From: Armatimonadota bacterium
GTDB lineage: Bacteria > Armatimonadota > UBA5829 > DTJY01
Length of the DNA: 38,656 nucleotides
Direction: 5' to 3'
NCBI GenBank assembly: GCA_025358205.1
Contig: JANYKG010000153.1
Span: forward strand, 1-38,656
Both the position numbers and the translations under genes were made by a program. Below, piece by piece: positions 8,896 through 16,674 of the stretch. The notes under the pieces were generated by a model. That model searched no databases, was not told where the DNA came from, and saw only the letters and a list, made by a program, of their open reading frames with translations. Position 1 is the first letter of the stretch. The number at the start of each line of letters is the position of its first letter.

Positions 8896-10110
8896 ATGTC
8901 TCCTGACCAGGTAGCGCAGTGTTTGCTGTACGTGATCGTTGCACTATTGCTTGCTAAACTGTTGGGTGAGCTTGCGGAAAGGCTGAAGCAGGCCCCGGTG
9001 GTTGGCGAGCTTTTGGCCGGCGTCATCCTTGGCGGCGGTGTGCTAGGCTTCATTCGTCTGGACAATCCCCTGCATCTTACCGCATCCACATCCGCGCTGG
9101 TGCTGCTTGCCGAGCTTGGAGTGATCCTACTGCTCTTCGAAGTTGGCTTGGAGAGCGATCTGGACGATTTTCTGAAGGTTGGGCCGTCGGCGCTTATGGT
9201 GGCGGTTGTTGGGGTGGTGGGTCCGTTTGTGACAGGGTTCCTCGTGTCGCGGTGGTTTGGGCTTTCCGTGCCGGTCTCCGTATTCATGGGGGCATCGCTC
9301 ACGGCTACCAGCGTTGGCGTCACTGCGAGGACATTCAGCGACCTGGGGCAGATCAATACGAATGTGGCGAAGATCGTGTTGGGCGCGGCTGTTATAGACG
9401 ATGTGCTGGGTCTGATCATTCTGGCAGTTGTCAGCAGCATTGTAATTGACGGCAGCATATCGCTAACCAAGGTTGCGATCACAGCGGGAACGGCGATTGT
9501 CTTCCTCGTCGGAGGAATTGTCATCGGTTTGCGCCTGGCTCCGTACATGATGGTGGCGGCAAAGAGAGTGCGCACCCGTGGGATGTTGACTATCAGCGCA
9601 TTCTTGTTCTGCCTTGCCTTTGCGTATATTGCGCACAAACTCGGATTGGCGCCCATAGTCGGCGCATTTGCAGCCGGGCTGATTCTGGCGAAGACCGAAG
9701 ACCAGGTACACATTCAGGCCGGCATGAAGCCGCTTGCTGATATCCTGATACCAATCTTCTTCGTCATGCTGGGAGTGTCAGTAAACCTCGCCGTTCTTAA
9801 CCCATTCAACAGCGCGTATTCAGGCTCGTTGGCGCTGGCTGGTGCGCTGGTTCTTACGGCCATTGTGATGAAGGTCGTAGCGGGTCTGGGAGTTCTGCGC
9901 AAAGGCGTGAACAGGCTTGCGGTAGGCGTTGGGATGATCCCTCGCGGTGAGGTCGGTCTCATTTTTGCGAGCATCGGCTGGAGTCGGCGCATCATCAACT
10001 CAAGTGAGTATGCAGCCATCCTTGCGGTCGTGATTGTTACCACGATGATCACTCCGCCAATCCTGAAACTTGTGCTGGCCAAACATGCCGACAAGACACG
10101 GCACGCCTGA
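8896..10110 (+). CDS. CPA2-family cation/proton antiporter
   Basis: Encodes 404 residues with about 12-13 hydrophobic membrane segments. The start (LLLAKLLGELAERLKQAPVVGELLAGVILG) is the typical opening of the Na+/H+ exchanger domain of KefB/NapA-type proteins. The ion-binding pair Asp168-Asp169 lies in the motif AAVIDDVLGLI, matching electrogenic Na+/H+ antiporters of the NapA type. The later IPRGEVGLIFASIG is another conserved segment. There is no C-terminal RCK/TrkA-N regulatory domain, unlike KefB/KefC. It follows the UspA gene by 12 bases and probably shares its transcript. Na+ or K+ as the exported ion is not resolvable from sequence alone. Confidence 0.92.
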   Translation: MSPDQVAQCLLYVIVALLLAKLLGELAERLKQAPVVGELLAGVILGGGVLGFIRLDNPLHLTASTSALVLLAELGVILLLFEVGLESDLDDFLKVGPSALMVAVVGVVGPFVTGFLVSRWFGLSVPVSVFMGASLTATSVGVTARTFSDLGQINTNVAKIVLGAAVIDDVLGLIILAVVSSIVIDGSISLTKVAITAGTAIVFLVGGIVIGLRLAPYMMVAAKRVRTRGMLTISAFLFCLAFAYIAHKLGLAPIVGAFAAGLILAKTEDQVHIQAGMKPLADILIPIFFVMLGVSVNLAVLNPFNSAYSGSLALAGALVLTAIVMKVVAGLGVLRKGVNRLAVGVGMIPRGEVGLIFASIGWSRRIINSSEYAAILAVVIVTTMITPPILKLVLAKHADKTRHA

Positions 10111-10151
10111 TATCGCCTGGTTGAACAGTCGTTTCTGAACGTGTTTTCTCC

Positions 10152-10181
10152 TTTACATCCCAGAACGCTCCATGCTATAAT
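10152..10181 (+). promoter_or_regulatory. promoter of the rpiB operon, probably giving a leaderless mRNA
   Basis: TTTACA at 10152-10157 and a perfect TATAAT at 10176-10181 are separated by 18 bases. Transcription should begin at about 10187-10190, at or just before the ATG at 10191. No ribosome-binding site is visible upstream of that ATG. Confidence 0.6.
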
Positions 10182-10190
10182 CCGTATGAT

Positions 10191-10652
10191 ATGAAGATTG
10201 CAGTTGGATCAGATCACGCGGGTTTAGAGATGAAGAATGCGGTGCTGGATTTCCTCAAGGAGATCGGTGTCGCTTTCCGGGATTTTGGCGCATATACGCC
10301 TGACTCGGTTGACTACCCCGATATAGGCGAGTCTACCGCTGAGGCAGTGGCGAACGGTGACTTCGACGCTGGCATACTTATCTGCGGCACCGGCATTGGG
10401 ATGAGCATCGCCGCTAACAAAGTGACTGGAATCAGGGCCGCCTTGTGTACCAACGCCTATTGCGCGGAGATGGCACGCGAACACAACAACGCGAACGTTT
10501 TGGTGATGGGTAGCCGGGTCATTGACGTAAACACAGCTATTGAGATTGTGGGGACATGGCTTCACACTGATTTCCCAAATGAACCCCGGCACGCAAAACG
10601 CATAGATAAGATATCGGGCATCGAGGCCAAGTACAACGGAGGAGGACGCTAA
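10191..10652 (+). CDS. rpiB: ribose-5-phosphate isomerase B
   Basis: Encodes 153 residues, full length for the RpiB/LacAB family. It interconverts ribose 5-phosphate and ribulose 5-phosphate in the pentose phosphate pathway. Diagnostic segments are [10 protein letters not shown] at the N-terminus, the [13 protein letters not shown] loop with catalytic Cys65, and [13 protein letters not shown] with His98. It is the first gene of a tight seven-gene operon, two bases before glyA. The start has no Shine-Dalgarno sequence and sits right at the expected transcription start, pointing to leaderless translation. rpiB-glyA-comEB-wecA-wecB is an order known from Firmicutes, where it usually leads into the ATP synthase operon. 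Confidence 0.97.
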   Translation: MKIAVGSDHAGLEMKNAVLDFLKEIGVAFRDFGAYTPDSVDYPDIGESTAEAVANGDFDAGILICGTGIGMSIAANKVTGIRAALCTNAYCAEMAREHNNANVLVMGSRVIDVNTAIEIVGTWLHTDFPNEPRHAKRIDKISGIEAKYNGGGR

Positions 10653-10654
10653 CA

Positions 10655-11929
10655 GTGGCTGCATTGGACTTGAAGGTTAAGGACTCGTCGTTTACCCGCA
10701 GCTTGGCCGAAGTTGATCCTGAGATTGCGCAGGCAATCGAGGATGAGAAGTACCGAGAGAATCATAAGCTGGAGATGATAGCGTCTGAAAACTTCGTCAG
10801 CCGGGCGGTTCTTGAGGCGCAGGGCAGCATACTTACCAATAAGTATGCGGAAGGATATCCAGGCAAGCGGTATTACGGTGGGTGTGAGCACATTGATGTT
10901 GTGGAGAACCTCGCCATCGAGCGCGCGAAGCAGCTCTTCGGGGCCGAGCATGCCAATGTGCAGCCGCATGCCGGGTCGCAGGCGAACATGGCGGTGTACT
11001 TTGCTGTCATGGAAGCGGGCGATACCTACATGGCGATGAACCTGGATCACGGTGGACACCTTACCCATGGGCGCAACGTGAACTTTTCCGGGAAGTTGTA
11101 CAAGGTAGTCCCATACGGTGTGGATCGCGAAACCGAGACGATAGACTACGATGCGATGCGAGCGCTTGCCCTAAAACATAAGCCGAAGCTGATAGTCGGC
11201 GGCGCAACTGTTTATCCGAGAATTATAGATTTTCCTAAAATGCGTAAAATTGCGGACGAGGTCGGTGCGTATCTGATGATAGACATGGCGCATATTGCGG
11301 GGTTGGTGGCTGCAGGTGAACATCCGTCACCGGTGCCATATGCTCACTTTGTGACGACCACCACGCACAAAACCTTGCGTGGACCCAGAGCAGGTATGGT
11401 GCTGTGCAAGCAGGAAGTGGCAAGTCTGGTTGATAAGGCGGTCTTCCCCGGTATGCAGGGTGGCCCACTGGAGCACATCATCGCAGCGAAGGCGGTTTGT
11501 TTCAAGGAAGCCATGACGCCGGAGTTCAAGGCGTACCAGCATCAGGTACGTTTGAACGCGGCAGCATTGGCGGAGCGGCTCATGGAACTGGGCGTGAAAC
11601 TTGTGTCGGGCGGGACTGACAACCACTTGATGCTTGCCAACCTGATACCGCTCGGCGTGAACGGTAAGGTCGCGCAGGAATCGCTGGACGAAGCAGGCAT
11701 CACTGTGAACAGGAATACGATTCCGTTTGACCCTGAGAAACCTTACATCGGCAGTGGAGTCAGAATCGGAACACCGGCGCTTACGACCCGCGGCATGAAA
11801 GAACCTGAGATGCGAGTGATAGGCGATCTCATCGTCAAGGTTCTGAAGCGTCCGAGCGATGAAAAGGTGCGATCTGAAGTTCTTGGCGCGGTTGCGGAAC
11901 TCTGCACTGCGTTCCCTCTTTATGGTTAG
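10655..11929 (+). CDS. glyA: serine hydroxymethyltransferase
   Basis: Encodes 424 residues. It converts serine and tetrahydrofolate into glycine and 5,10-methylenetetrahydrofolate with pyridoxal phosphate, the main source of one-carbon units. Visible signatures are [11 protein letters not shown], the [15 protein letters not shown] substrate region, and [14 protein letters not shown] with the cofactor lysine Lys239. The start is GTG at 10655, supported by a strong GGAGGAGG at 10639-10645 that lies within the end of rpiB. The downstream comEB gene begins within 25 bases of the stop. One-carbon units made here are used by thymidylate synthase, whose substrate dUMP is supplied through the dCMP deaminase encoded next. 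Confidence 0.98.
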   Translation: MAALDLKVKDSSFTRSLAEVDPEIAQAIEDEKYRENHKLEMIASENFVSRAVLEAQGSILTNKYAEGYPGKRYYGGCEHIDVVENLAIERAKQLFGAEHANVQPHAGSQANMAVYFAVMEAGDTYMAMNLDHGGHLTHGRNVNFSGKLYKVVPYGVDRETETIDYDAMRALALKHKPKLIVGGATVYPRIIDFPKMRKIADEVGAYLMIDMAHIAGLVAAGEHPSPVPYAHFVTTTTHKTLRGPRAGMVLCKQEVASLVDKAVFPGMQGGPLEHIIAAKAVCFKEAMTPEFKAYQHQVRLNAAALAERLMELGVKLVSGGTDNHLMLANLIPLGVNGKVAQESLDEAGITVNRNTIPFDPEKPYIGSGVRIGTPALTTRGMKEPEMRVIGDLIVKVLKRPSDEKVRSEVLGAVAELCTAFPLYG

Positions 11930-11953
11930 ATGTCCGGCATGGGAGTAGTGACT

Positions 11954-12442
11954 ATGAGCAGGCCAAGCTGGGATCAGTATTTTCTTGAAATAGCGTCGGT
12001 TGTATCTAAGCGTTCCAGTTGCGTGCGGCGTCAGATAGGCGCGGTGATAGTGCGTGACAGGCGGATACTGACCACGGGGTACAACGGCGCACCTTCGGGT
12101 TTAGCCCACTGCATTGACACCGGATGTCTGCGAGATCAGCTAAAAATCGAATCCGGCACGAGGCATGAGACGTGCCGGGCGCTTCACTCTGAGATGAACG
12201 CCATCATTCAGGCCGCGCAGCATGGAGTATGCACTAAGGGAGCCACGCTCTACTGCACACATCAGCCATGCAGTGTGTGCGCTCGGATGCTGATAAATGC
12301 GGGAATTGTGCGTATAGTATATATGGGCGATTACCCGGATACGTTTTCCATGGAATTGCTGGAAGAGGCAGGCATACAGGTGGAATTGGTGGCTCAGACT
12401 TATCAAGTTGAAAAGACGACCTCGGAGTGCGGGAGTCTCTGA
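11954..12442 (+). CDS. comEB: deoxycytidylate (dCMP) deaminase, ComEB family
   Basis: Encodes 162 residues. The zinc site of the cytidine/deoxycytidylate deaminase family is complete: His78 and the proton-shuttling Glu80 in LHSEMNA, and Cys106 and Cys109 in PCSVC. The upstream [21 protein letters not shown] block is typical of dCMP deaminases. The reaction gives dUMP for thymidylate synthesis. I place the start at ATG 11954, which has GGGAG at 11941-11945; an in-frame ATG at 11930 directly after the glyA stop would add eight residues without a ribosome-binding site. In Bacillus the equivalent gene sits in the competence operon, but here the context is nucleotide metabolism. The stop overlaps the next start (TGATG). 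Confidence 0.92.
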   Translation: MSRPSWDQYFLEIASVVSKRSSCVRRQIGAVIVRDRRILTTGYNGAPSGLAHCIDTGCLRDQLKIESGTRHETCRALHSEMNAIIQAAQHGVCTKGATLYCTHQPCSVCARMLINAGIVRIVYMGDYPDTFSMELLEEAGIQVELVAQTYQVEKTTSECGSL

Positions 12443-13419
12443 TGAACTTGTCCGTCGCTGCTTTCGTCTCCGCGCTGGCGATATCATACGTGGCGACGCC
12501 GTGGGTTCGACGTCTCGCAATACGGCTCAACGTCATGGTACACCCAGGCGGCCGCCGAGTTCATGCCAAACCTATGCCGCTGTGGGGCGGAATAGCTATT
12601 TTTGCCGGTTTCACAATTGCCGTAGCAGTCATCGCACGATTAAGTCCTCAGTATGCCGAGTTCCGAACCCCCATTCTAGGTGTCCTCGTCTCCAGTTCCA
12701 TCATAGTCGTAGTTGGATTGCTCGATGATATGAGGGAGTTTTCTGCGATCATACAGGTTCTAGGCATCGTCCTGGCTGCCTTTGTGCTCACGATGTTCGG
12801 CATCAAGATCCAGTTTTTGAGCAATCCATTCACCAAGTCAGACATGATTTTCCTCGGCCCGGTATTCTCCGTCTTTGTAACCGTGATCTGGGTCTTTATG
12901 CTTACAAAGACGATGGACTTCATGGATGGACTGGACGGATTGGCGGCGGGCGTCGGGGCGATCAGTTCGGGAATTCTGGCAATCATGGCATTCTATGCGG
13001 TGCAGCCGTATGTGGCGTTGATGGCGGCGGCCCTATCAGGGGCATGCATAGGATTCCTGCGATTCAACTTCAATCCAGCTAAGATATTCATGGGTACAGG
13101 CGGCAGTCAGTTCATAGGATTTGTACTCGCCGTAATAGCGATCATCGGTGCATTCAAGGTGGCGGCTACCATGGCGATAGTACTACCGATCCTGGTATTC
13201 GGGGTACCCATCTTTGATGGATTGTTCGTGATAATGAAGAGATTCAAGGATAAGCGACCACTCCACATCGCGGACAAGTCGCACCTTCACCACCGCCTGT
13301 TGGATAAGGGATTGAGCCACAAGCAGGTTGTCATTGTAATCTATGTAATGTGCGCCACCGTGGGCGGAGCGGCGCTCATATGGTTCTGGTGGTGCATGGC
13401 ACGGCTGCGCACAGGTTAG
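12442..13419 (+). CDS. undecaprenyl-phosphate N-acetylglucosaminyl 1-phosphate transferase
   Basis: Encodes 325 residues with about ten membrane segments and the MraY/WecA/TagO glycosyltransferase family 4 pattern. It would transfer GlcNAc 1-phosphate (or a related sugar) from the UDP-sugar to undecaprenyl phosphate on the cytosolic face, starting synthesis of a teichoic-acid-like polymer, O-antigen or other surface glycan. Motifs are HPGGRRVHAKPMPLWGG, GLLDDM, TKTMDFMDGLDGLAAG and HIADKSHLHHRLLDKG (the HxHH region). In the third motif Asp replaces the Asn usual in NxxDGLDGL. ATG 12442 overlaps the comEB stop and has GGGAG at 12431-12435. The neighbouring wecB and uppP fit the same pathway. 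Gene name wecA or tagO would depend on the polymer made. Confidence 0.92.
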   Translation: MNLSVAAFVSALAISYVATPWVRRLAIRLNVMVHPGGRRVHAKPMPLWGGIAIFAGFTIAVAVIARLSPQYAEFRTPILGVLVSSSIIVVVGLLDDMREFSAIIQVLGIVLAAFVLTMFGIKIQFLSNPFTKSDMIFLGPVFSVFVTVIWVFMLTKTMDFMDGLDGLAAGVGAISSGILAIMAFYAVQPYVALMAAALSGACIGFLRFNFNPAKIFMGTGGSQFIGFVLAVIAIIGAFKVAATMAIVLPILVFGVPIFDGLFVIMKRFKDKRPLHIADKSHLHHRLLDKGLSHKQVVIVIYVMCATVGGAALIWFWWCMARLRTG

Positions 13420-13450
13420 ACGTTTCTCTCAGGCTATGAGGAGGCTGTTC

Positions 13451-14572
13451 ATGTCCATGAAAGTCATGACGGTGTTTGGCACCCGCCCAGATGCCATCAA
13501 GATGTGCCCGGTGGTACTGGAACTGCAGAAGTTTCCGGACAAAGTAGATGTCGTCGTGGCGGTCACCGGCCAGCACCGTGAAATGCTTCAGCAGGTGCTG
13601 GATGTGTTCCACATCACTCCTAAGTATAACCTGGACATAATGCGCCCCAAGCAAACCCTCACTGAGATCACCACGAGGTCTCTGGATGGTTTGGAGAAGG
13701 TAATAACCGCCGAGATACCGGATATCATTCTCGCGCAGGGAGATACGACAACTACGTTTGTCGCCAGCCTTGCCGCGTTCTACCACAAAGTCGCAGTAGG
13801 CCATGTGGAAGCCGGGCTGCGAACCGATAACAAGTACGATCCGTTTCCTGAAGAGATGAATCGCCGACTCACGGCGGTGGTTTCCGATCTGCACTTCGCG
13901 CCGACTCCCGCTGCAAAGGCCAATCTGTTGGCGGAAGGGGTTCCCGAGAACAGGATATATGTCACGGGGAACACGGTGATAGACGCTCTACTTTCCGTGG
14001 CTGGGCAGGATGAGTCAGAAGTTGTTGGCATGCCGGAGATAGATCTGGGCGGACGCAGAATGATTTTGGTCACGGCCCATCGCCGAGAGAACTGGGGCGA
14101 GCCGATGGGGCGTATCTGCGCGGCCATCAAAGCCATTGTAGAGAAGTTCACGGATACACAGGTGGTCTTTGCTGTGCATAAGAATCCCATTGTCCGTGAA
14201 GTTGTGTTCAAAGAGCTTGGCGGAGTAGAGCGAATCAATCTGATTGAGCCGCCGGACTACATGCCGTTCGTCCACCTGCTGAAGAAGGCGCACCTGGTAT
14301 TGACTGATTCCGGCGGAGTCCAGGAAGAAGCTCCTGCCCTGGGCAAGCCGGTGCTGGTGATGCGCAAGACCACTGAGAGACCGGAAGGCGTGGAGGCAGG
14401 CACAGCCATGCTGGTCGGGACGGATGCGGATGAGATATTCGAGTCGGCTTCCCGACTGCTGACCGACGAGAATGTGTACAATAGCATGGCGCGTGCCATC
14501 AATCCTTATGGCGATGGGGGCGCATCCGAAAGAATCCGAGAGGCCTTGTTCAAATACTTCGAGATTGATTGA
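13451..14572 (+). CDS. wecB: UDP-N-acetylglucosamine 2-epimerase (non-hydrolysing)
   Basis: Encodes 373 residues, normal for the WecB/MnaA family. It interconverts UDP-GlcNAc and UDP-ManNAc, a precursor for linkage units and surface polysaccharides. Landmarks are VMTVFGTRPDAIKM at the N-terminus (Asp where Glu is more common), VTGQHREML, QGDTTTTF, HVEAGLRT and TDSGGVQEEAPALGKPVLVMR, which bind the UDP part. I selected ATG 13451 because AGGAGG at 13439-13444 lies six bases upstream; an in-frame ATG at 13436 overlaps that site. It follows the transferase gene by about 30 bases and belongs to the same operon. Confidence 0.95.
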   Translation: MSMKVMTVFGTRPDAIKMCPVVLELQKFPDKVDVVVAVTGQHREMLQQVLDVFHITPKYNLDIMRPKQTLTEITTRSLDGLEKVITAEIPDIILAQGDTTTTFVASLAAFYHKVAVGHVEAGLRTDNKYDPFPEEMNRRLTAVVSDLHFAPTPAAKANLLAEGVPENRIYVTGNTVIDALLSVAGQDESEVVGMPEIDLGGRRMILVTAHRRENWGEPMGRICAAIKAIVEKFTDTQVVFAVHKNPIVREVVFKELGGVERINLIEPPDYMPFVHLLKKAHLVLTDSGGVQEEAPALGKPVLVMRKTTERPEGVEAGTAMLVGTDADEIFESASRLLTDENVYNSMARAINPYGDGGASERIREALFKYFEID

Positions 14573-14579
14573 GAGACAC

Positions 14580-15842
14580 ATGGATCCACAAGAACGGGTA
14601 GAATCGGTTCTGGAGTTAATCTGGCGGATCTTGCTGCGGATAGTCATCTGGGTAGGGTTGGGGTATTTCTTCTACAGGGTGCGCTCAGTGGCAGGGGCGA
14701 TTCTCGTCGCAGTGGTTTTGTGTTACATGCTTCTTCCCAGTGTGGATTTCCTCTGTTCCTACCGGGTCCGCGGACTGAGTCGAAAGTTTCAGCGTTTAGT
14801 CGCCACACTCCTGGTTTTCATCATGTTGTTTAGCGGAATCATTGTGACCGTGAAGGCTTGCATAAGGCCTTTCCAAAATGAGTTCATGGGTGTGGTCAGC
14901 AACTTGGATGCATCAAAACTGAACACCACCGTCGAGAAAACCCGTAGGTCCGTTGCCGCTTGGGTAAAGCAATTTTCGGTTCTCAACGACGCCCTCCCGG
15001 ACGACGTGCGCAACTTCCTGTATGCACCGGATGACAATGCGATAAACTCCAGACTTGGCGGTGATAGAGGGAGCCAGAAAACGTTTGTGCGACTCGGCAG
15101 CGCTGTGCGAAACTGGACGACCAACGCCGCCAAATCCAGCATTGGCTACCTGTTCAGATTGGTTGATCTGATCTTGATACCCGTATTGGCCTTCTACTTC
15201 ATCTTGGACAGTCGCACCCTGAAGAAAGAGTTTGTGGCTCTGGCCCCGAGGCGTCGCACCAAAGAGGTGTTGGGTATGCTTCACGAGGTGAACGACATCA
15301 TGCGCAGTTATGTCGTGGGGCAGATCATACTATGCGTTATCGCGGGCGTTGTTGTGGGCCTGCTTCTGAGACTGTTTGATATGGACTACGTGCTGATTTT
15401 GAGCCTGTTTGCCGGCATTACGCGCGCTATCCCCGTGGTCGGCCCGGTTGTCAGCGGCGCTGCGATAGTTGTTTTGGCCATGGCAAAGACCCCAACCCTC
15501 GGGCTTTATATTCTGATTGCCTTCTCGATCATGCACTTTGTGGAAAGCAAGTTCATAATGCCCAAGTTGATCGGTGACCGCATGCATCTGCATCCGGCTG
15601 TGGTGCTGATCGCGTTGCTGATCGGCGCCGAGTTCTTTGGCATACTTGGTATGTTCATGGCCGCGCCGGTTGCAGCCATTATCCGCGTCCTGGTGCGATA
15701 CTACCTTATAAAGCCCAAAAGACTTCATGTGTGGGGACTCACGCACGAAGAACATGTAGCATACGTACGACCTGCAGAGCCTGCATCTTCCACATCGGGC
15801 GAAAACCAGAACACTTTCCCTAGTCAGAGAGAGGACCAATGA
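14580..15842 (+). CDS. AI-2E-family transporter (PerM type)
   Basis: Encodes 420 residues. Hydrophobic segments near residues 25-60 and 75-110 are followed by a hydrophilic external region (about 115-185) and then a block of five or so segments, the usual plan of the AI-2E/PerM family. The segments RSYVVGQIILCVIAGVVVG, SLFAGITRAIPVVGPVVSG and VESKFIMPKLIGDRMHLHPAVVL are conserved in this family. Members have been linked to export of autoinducer 2 or to Na+/H+ exchange, so no substrate can be named. Its place between wecB and uppP hints at lipid-linked glycan or envelope work, which is inference. The start at 14580 is eight bases after wecB, with only a weak purine-rich site; the stop overlaps uppP (ATGA). 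Confidence 0.88.
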   Translation: MDPQERVESVLELIWRILLRIVIWVGLGYFFYRVRSVAGAILVAVVLCYMLLPSVDFLCSYRVRGLSRKFQRLVATLLVFIMLFSGIIVTVKACIRPFQNEFMGVVSNLDASKLNTTVEKTRRSVAAWVKQFSVLNDALPDDVRNFLYAPDDNAINSRLGGDRGSQKTFVRLGSAVRNWTTNAAKSSIGYLFRLVDLILIPVLAFYFILDSRTLKKEFVALAPRRRTKEVLGMLHEVNDIMRSYVVGQIILCVIAGVVVGLLLRLFDMDYVLILSLFAGITRAIPVVGPVVSGAAIVVLAMAKTPTLGLYILIAFSIMHFVESKFIMPKLIGDRMHLHPAVVLIALLIGAEFFGILGMFMAAPVAAIIRVLVRYYLIKPKRLHVWGLTHEEHVAYVRPAEPASSTSGENQNTFPSQREDQ

Positions 15843-16663
15843 CAGCACTTGAAGCGTTGATCTTAGGCGTTATCCAGGGGGTCACAGAGTTTATTCCCAT
15901 CAGCAGCTCAGCGCATCTGCTCATCGTAAGGTGGGTGTTTGGCTGGGACACAGGCACGGTTGCGTTTGACGCGGTTATCCACCTCGGCACGCTTCTCGCG
16001 CTATTACTGTTCTTCTGGCGCGAATGGTATCAGCTAGTCGTCAGTCAGTTCCGATCCAAGCGACGGGCGAACGATCGCGAGGATGCGCCGATGCTCCTTT
16101 GGCCGATACTCTTCGCCAGCATTCCGGCTGCTGCTGTTGGGTTCAAGTTCCAGGACACGATAGACTCGGTGTTCAGGGATCAACCGTTGCTGACAGGCGC
16201 GATGCTCATTCTTATGGGCCTGGCGCTCTACGCCGCAGACCGCGCGGGTCGGAAGAATCGGCCAATGGGCGCTGTGAAACTGCTCGACTGGGTCTTCATC
16301 GGATTGGCGCAGGCGTTGGCTCTGATTCCAGGAGTCTCTCGATCCGGCATTACGATAACAGCCGGGCTTGCGGCCGGCCTGGAGCGTGAGGCGGCGGCGC
16401 GTTTCTCATTCTTGCTGGGCGCTCCAGTGATTCTGGGTGCGGGCGCGTGGGAGCTTCACAAGGTAATGAAGATCGGGCTGACCTCGGCAGATGCCATGCC
16501 GATGATAGTGGGTACGGTAGCGTCGGCGATTAGCGGCTTCTTCTGCATCAAGTTCCTGATCGGCTATCTCAAAACCAGGACGACAGGGATATTCGTTGTC
16601 TACCGCGTTGCCCTGGGGCTGGCGTTGATAGCAGCATCACTTACAGGGCGCCTTCACCTGTAA
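15839..16663 (+). CDS. uppP: undecaprenyl-diphosphate phosphatase
   Basis: Encodes 274 residues with about eight membrane segments, as expected of the BacA/UppP family. It removes one phosphate from undecaprenyl diphosphate so that the lipid carrier can be reused in peptidoglycan and surface-glycan synthesis, and gives low-level bacitracin resistance. Both signature motifs are present: GVTEFIPISSSAHLLI near the N-terminus (catalytic Glu and Ser residues) and PGVSRSGITITAGL in the middle. The ATG overlaps the preceding stop as ATGA and has GAGAGAGG upstream, indicating translational coupling. It is the last gene of the rpiB operon and converges on the penicillin-binding protein gene with an 11-base gap. 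Confidence 0.97.
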   Translation: MTALEALILGVIQGVTEFIPISSSAHLLIVRWVFGWDTGTVAFDAVIHLGTLLALLLFFWREWYQLVVSQFRSKRRANDREDAPMLLWPILFASIPAAAVGFKFQDTIDSVFRDQPLLTGAMLILMGLALYAADRAGRKNRPMGAVKLLDWVFIGLAQALALIPGVSRSGITITAGLAAGLEREAAARFSFLLGAPVILGAGAWELHKVMKIGLTSADAMPMIVGTVASAISGFFCIKFLIGYLKTRTTGIFVVYRVALGLALIAASLTGRLHL

Positions 16664-16664
16664 G
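16640..16664. terminator. hairpin over the uppP stop, possible shared terminator
   Basis: A perfect 8-bp inverted repeat (cttacagg at 16640-16647, cctgtaag at 16657-16664) with a 9-base loop includes the uppP stop codon. It is the only strong hairpin at the junction of two convergent genes that are 11 bases apart. No T-run follows on either strand. Confidence 0.4.
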
Positions 16665-16674
16665 GAGAAAGAGC

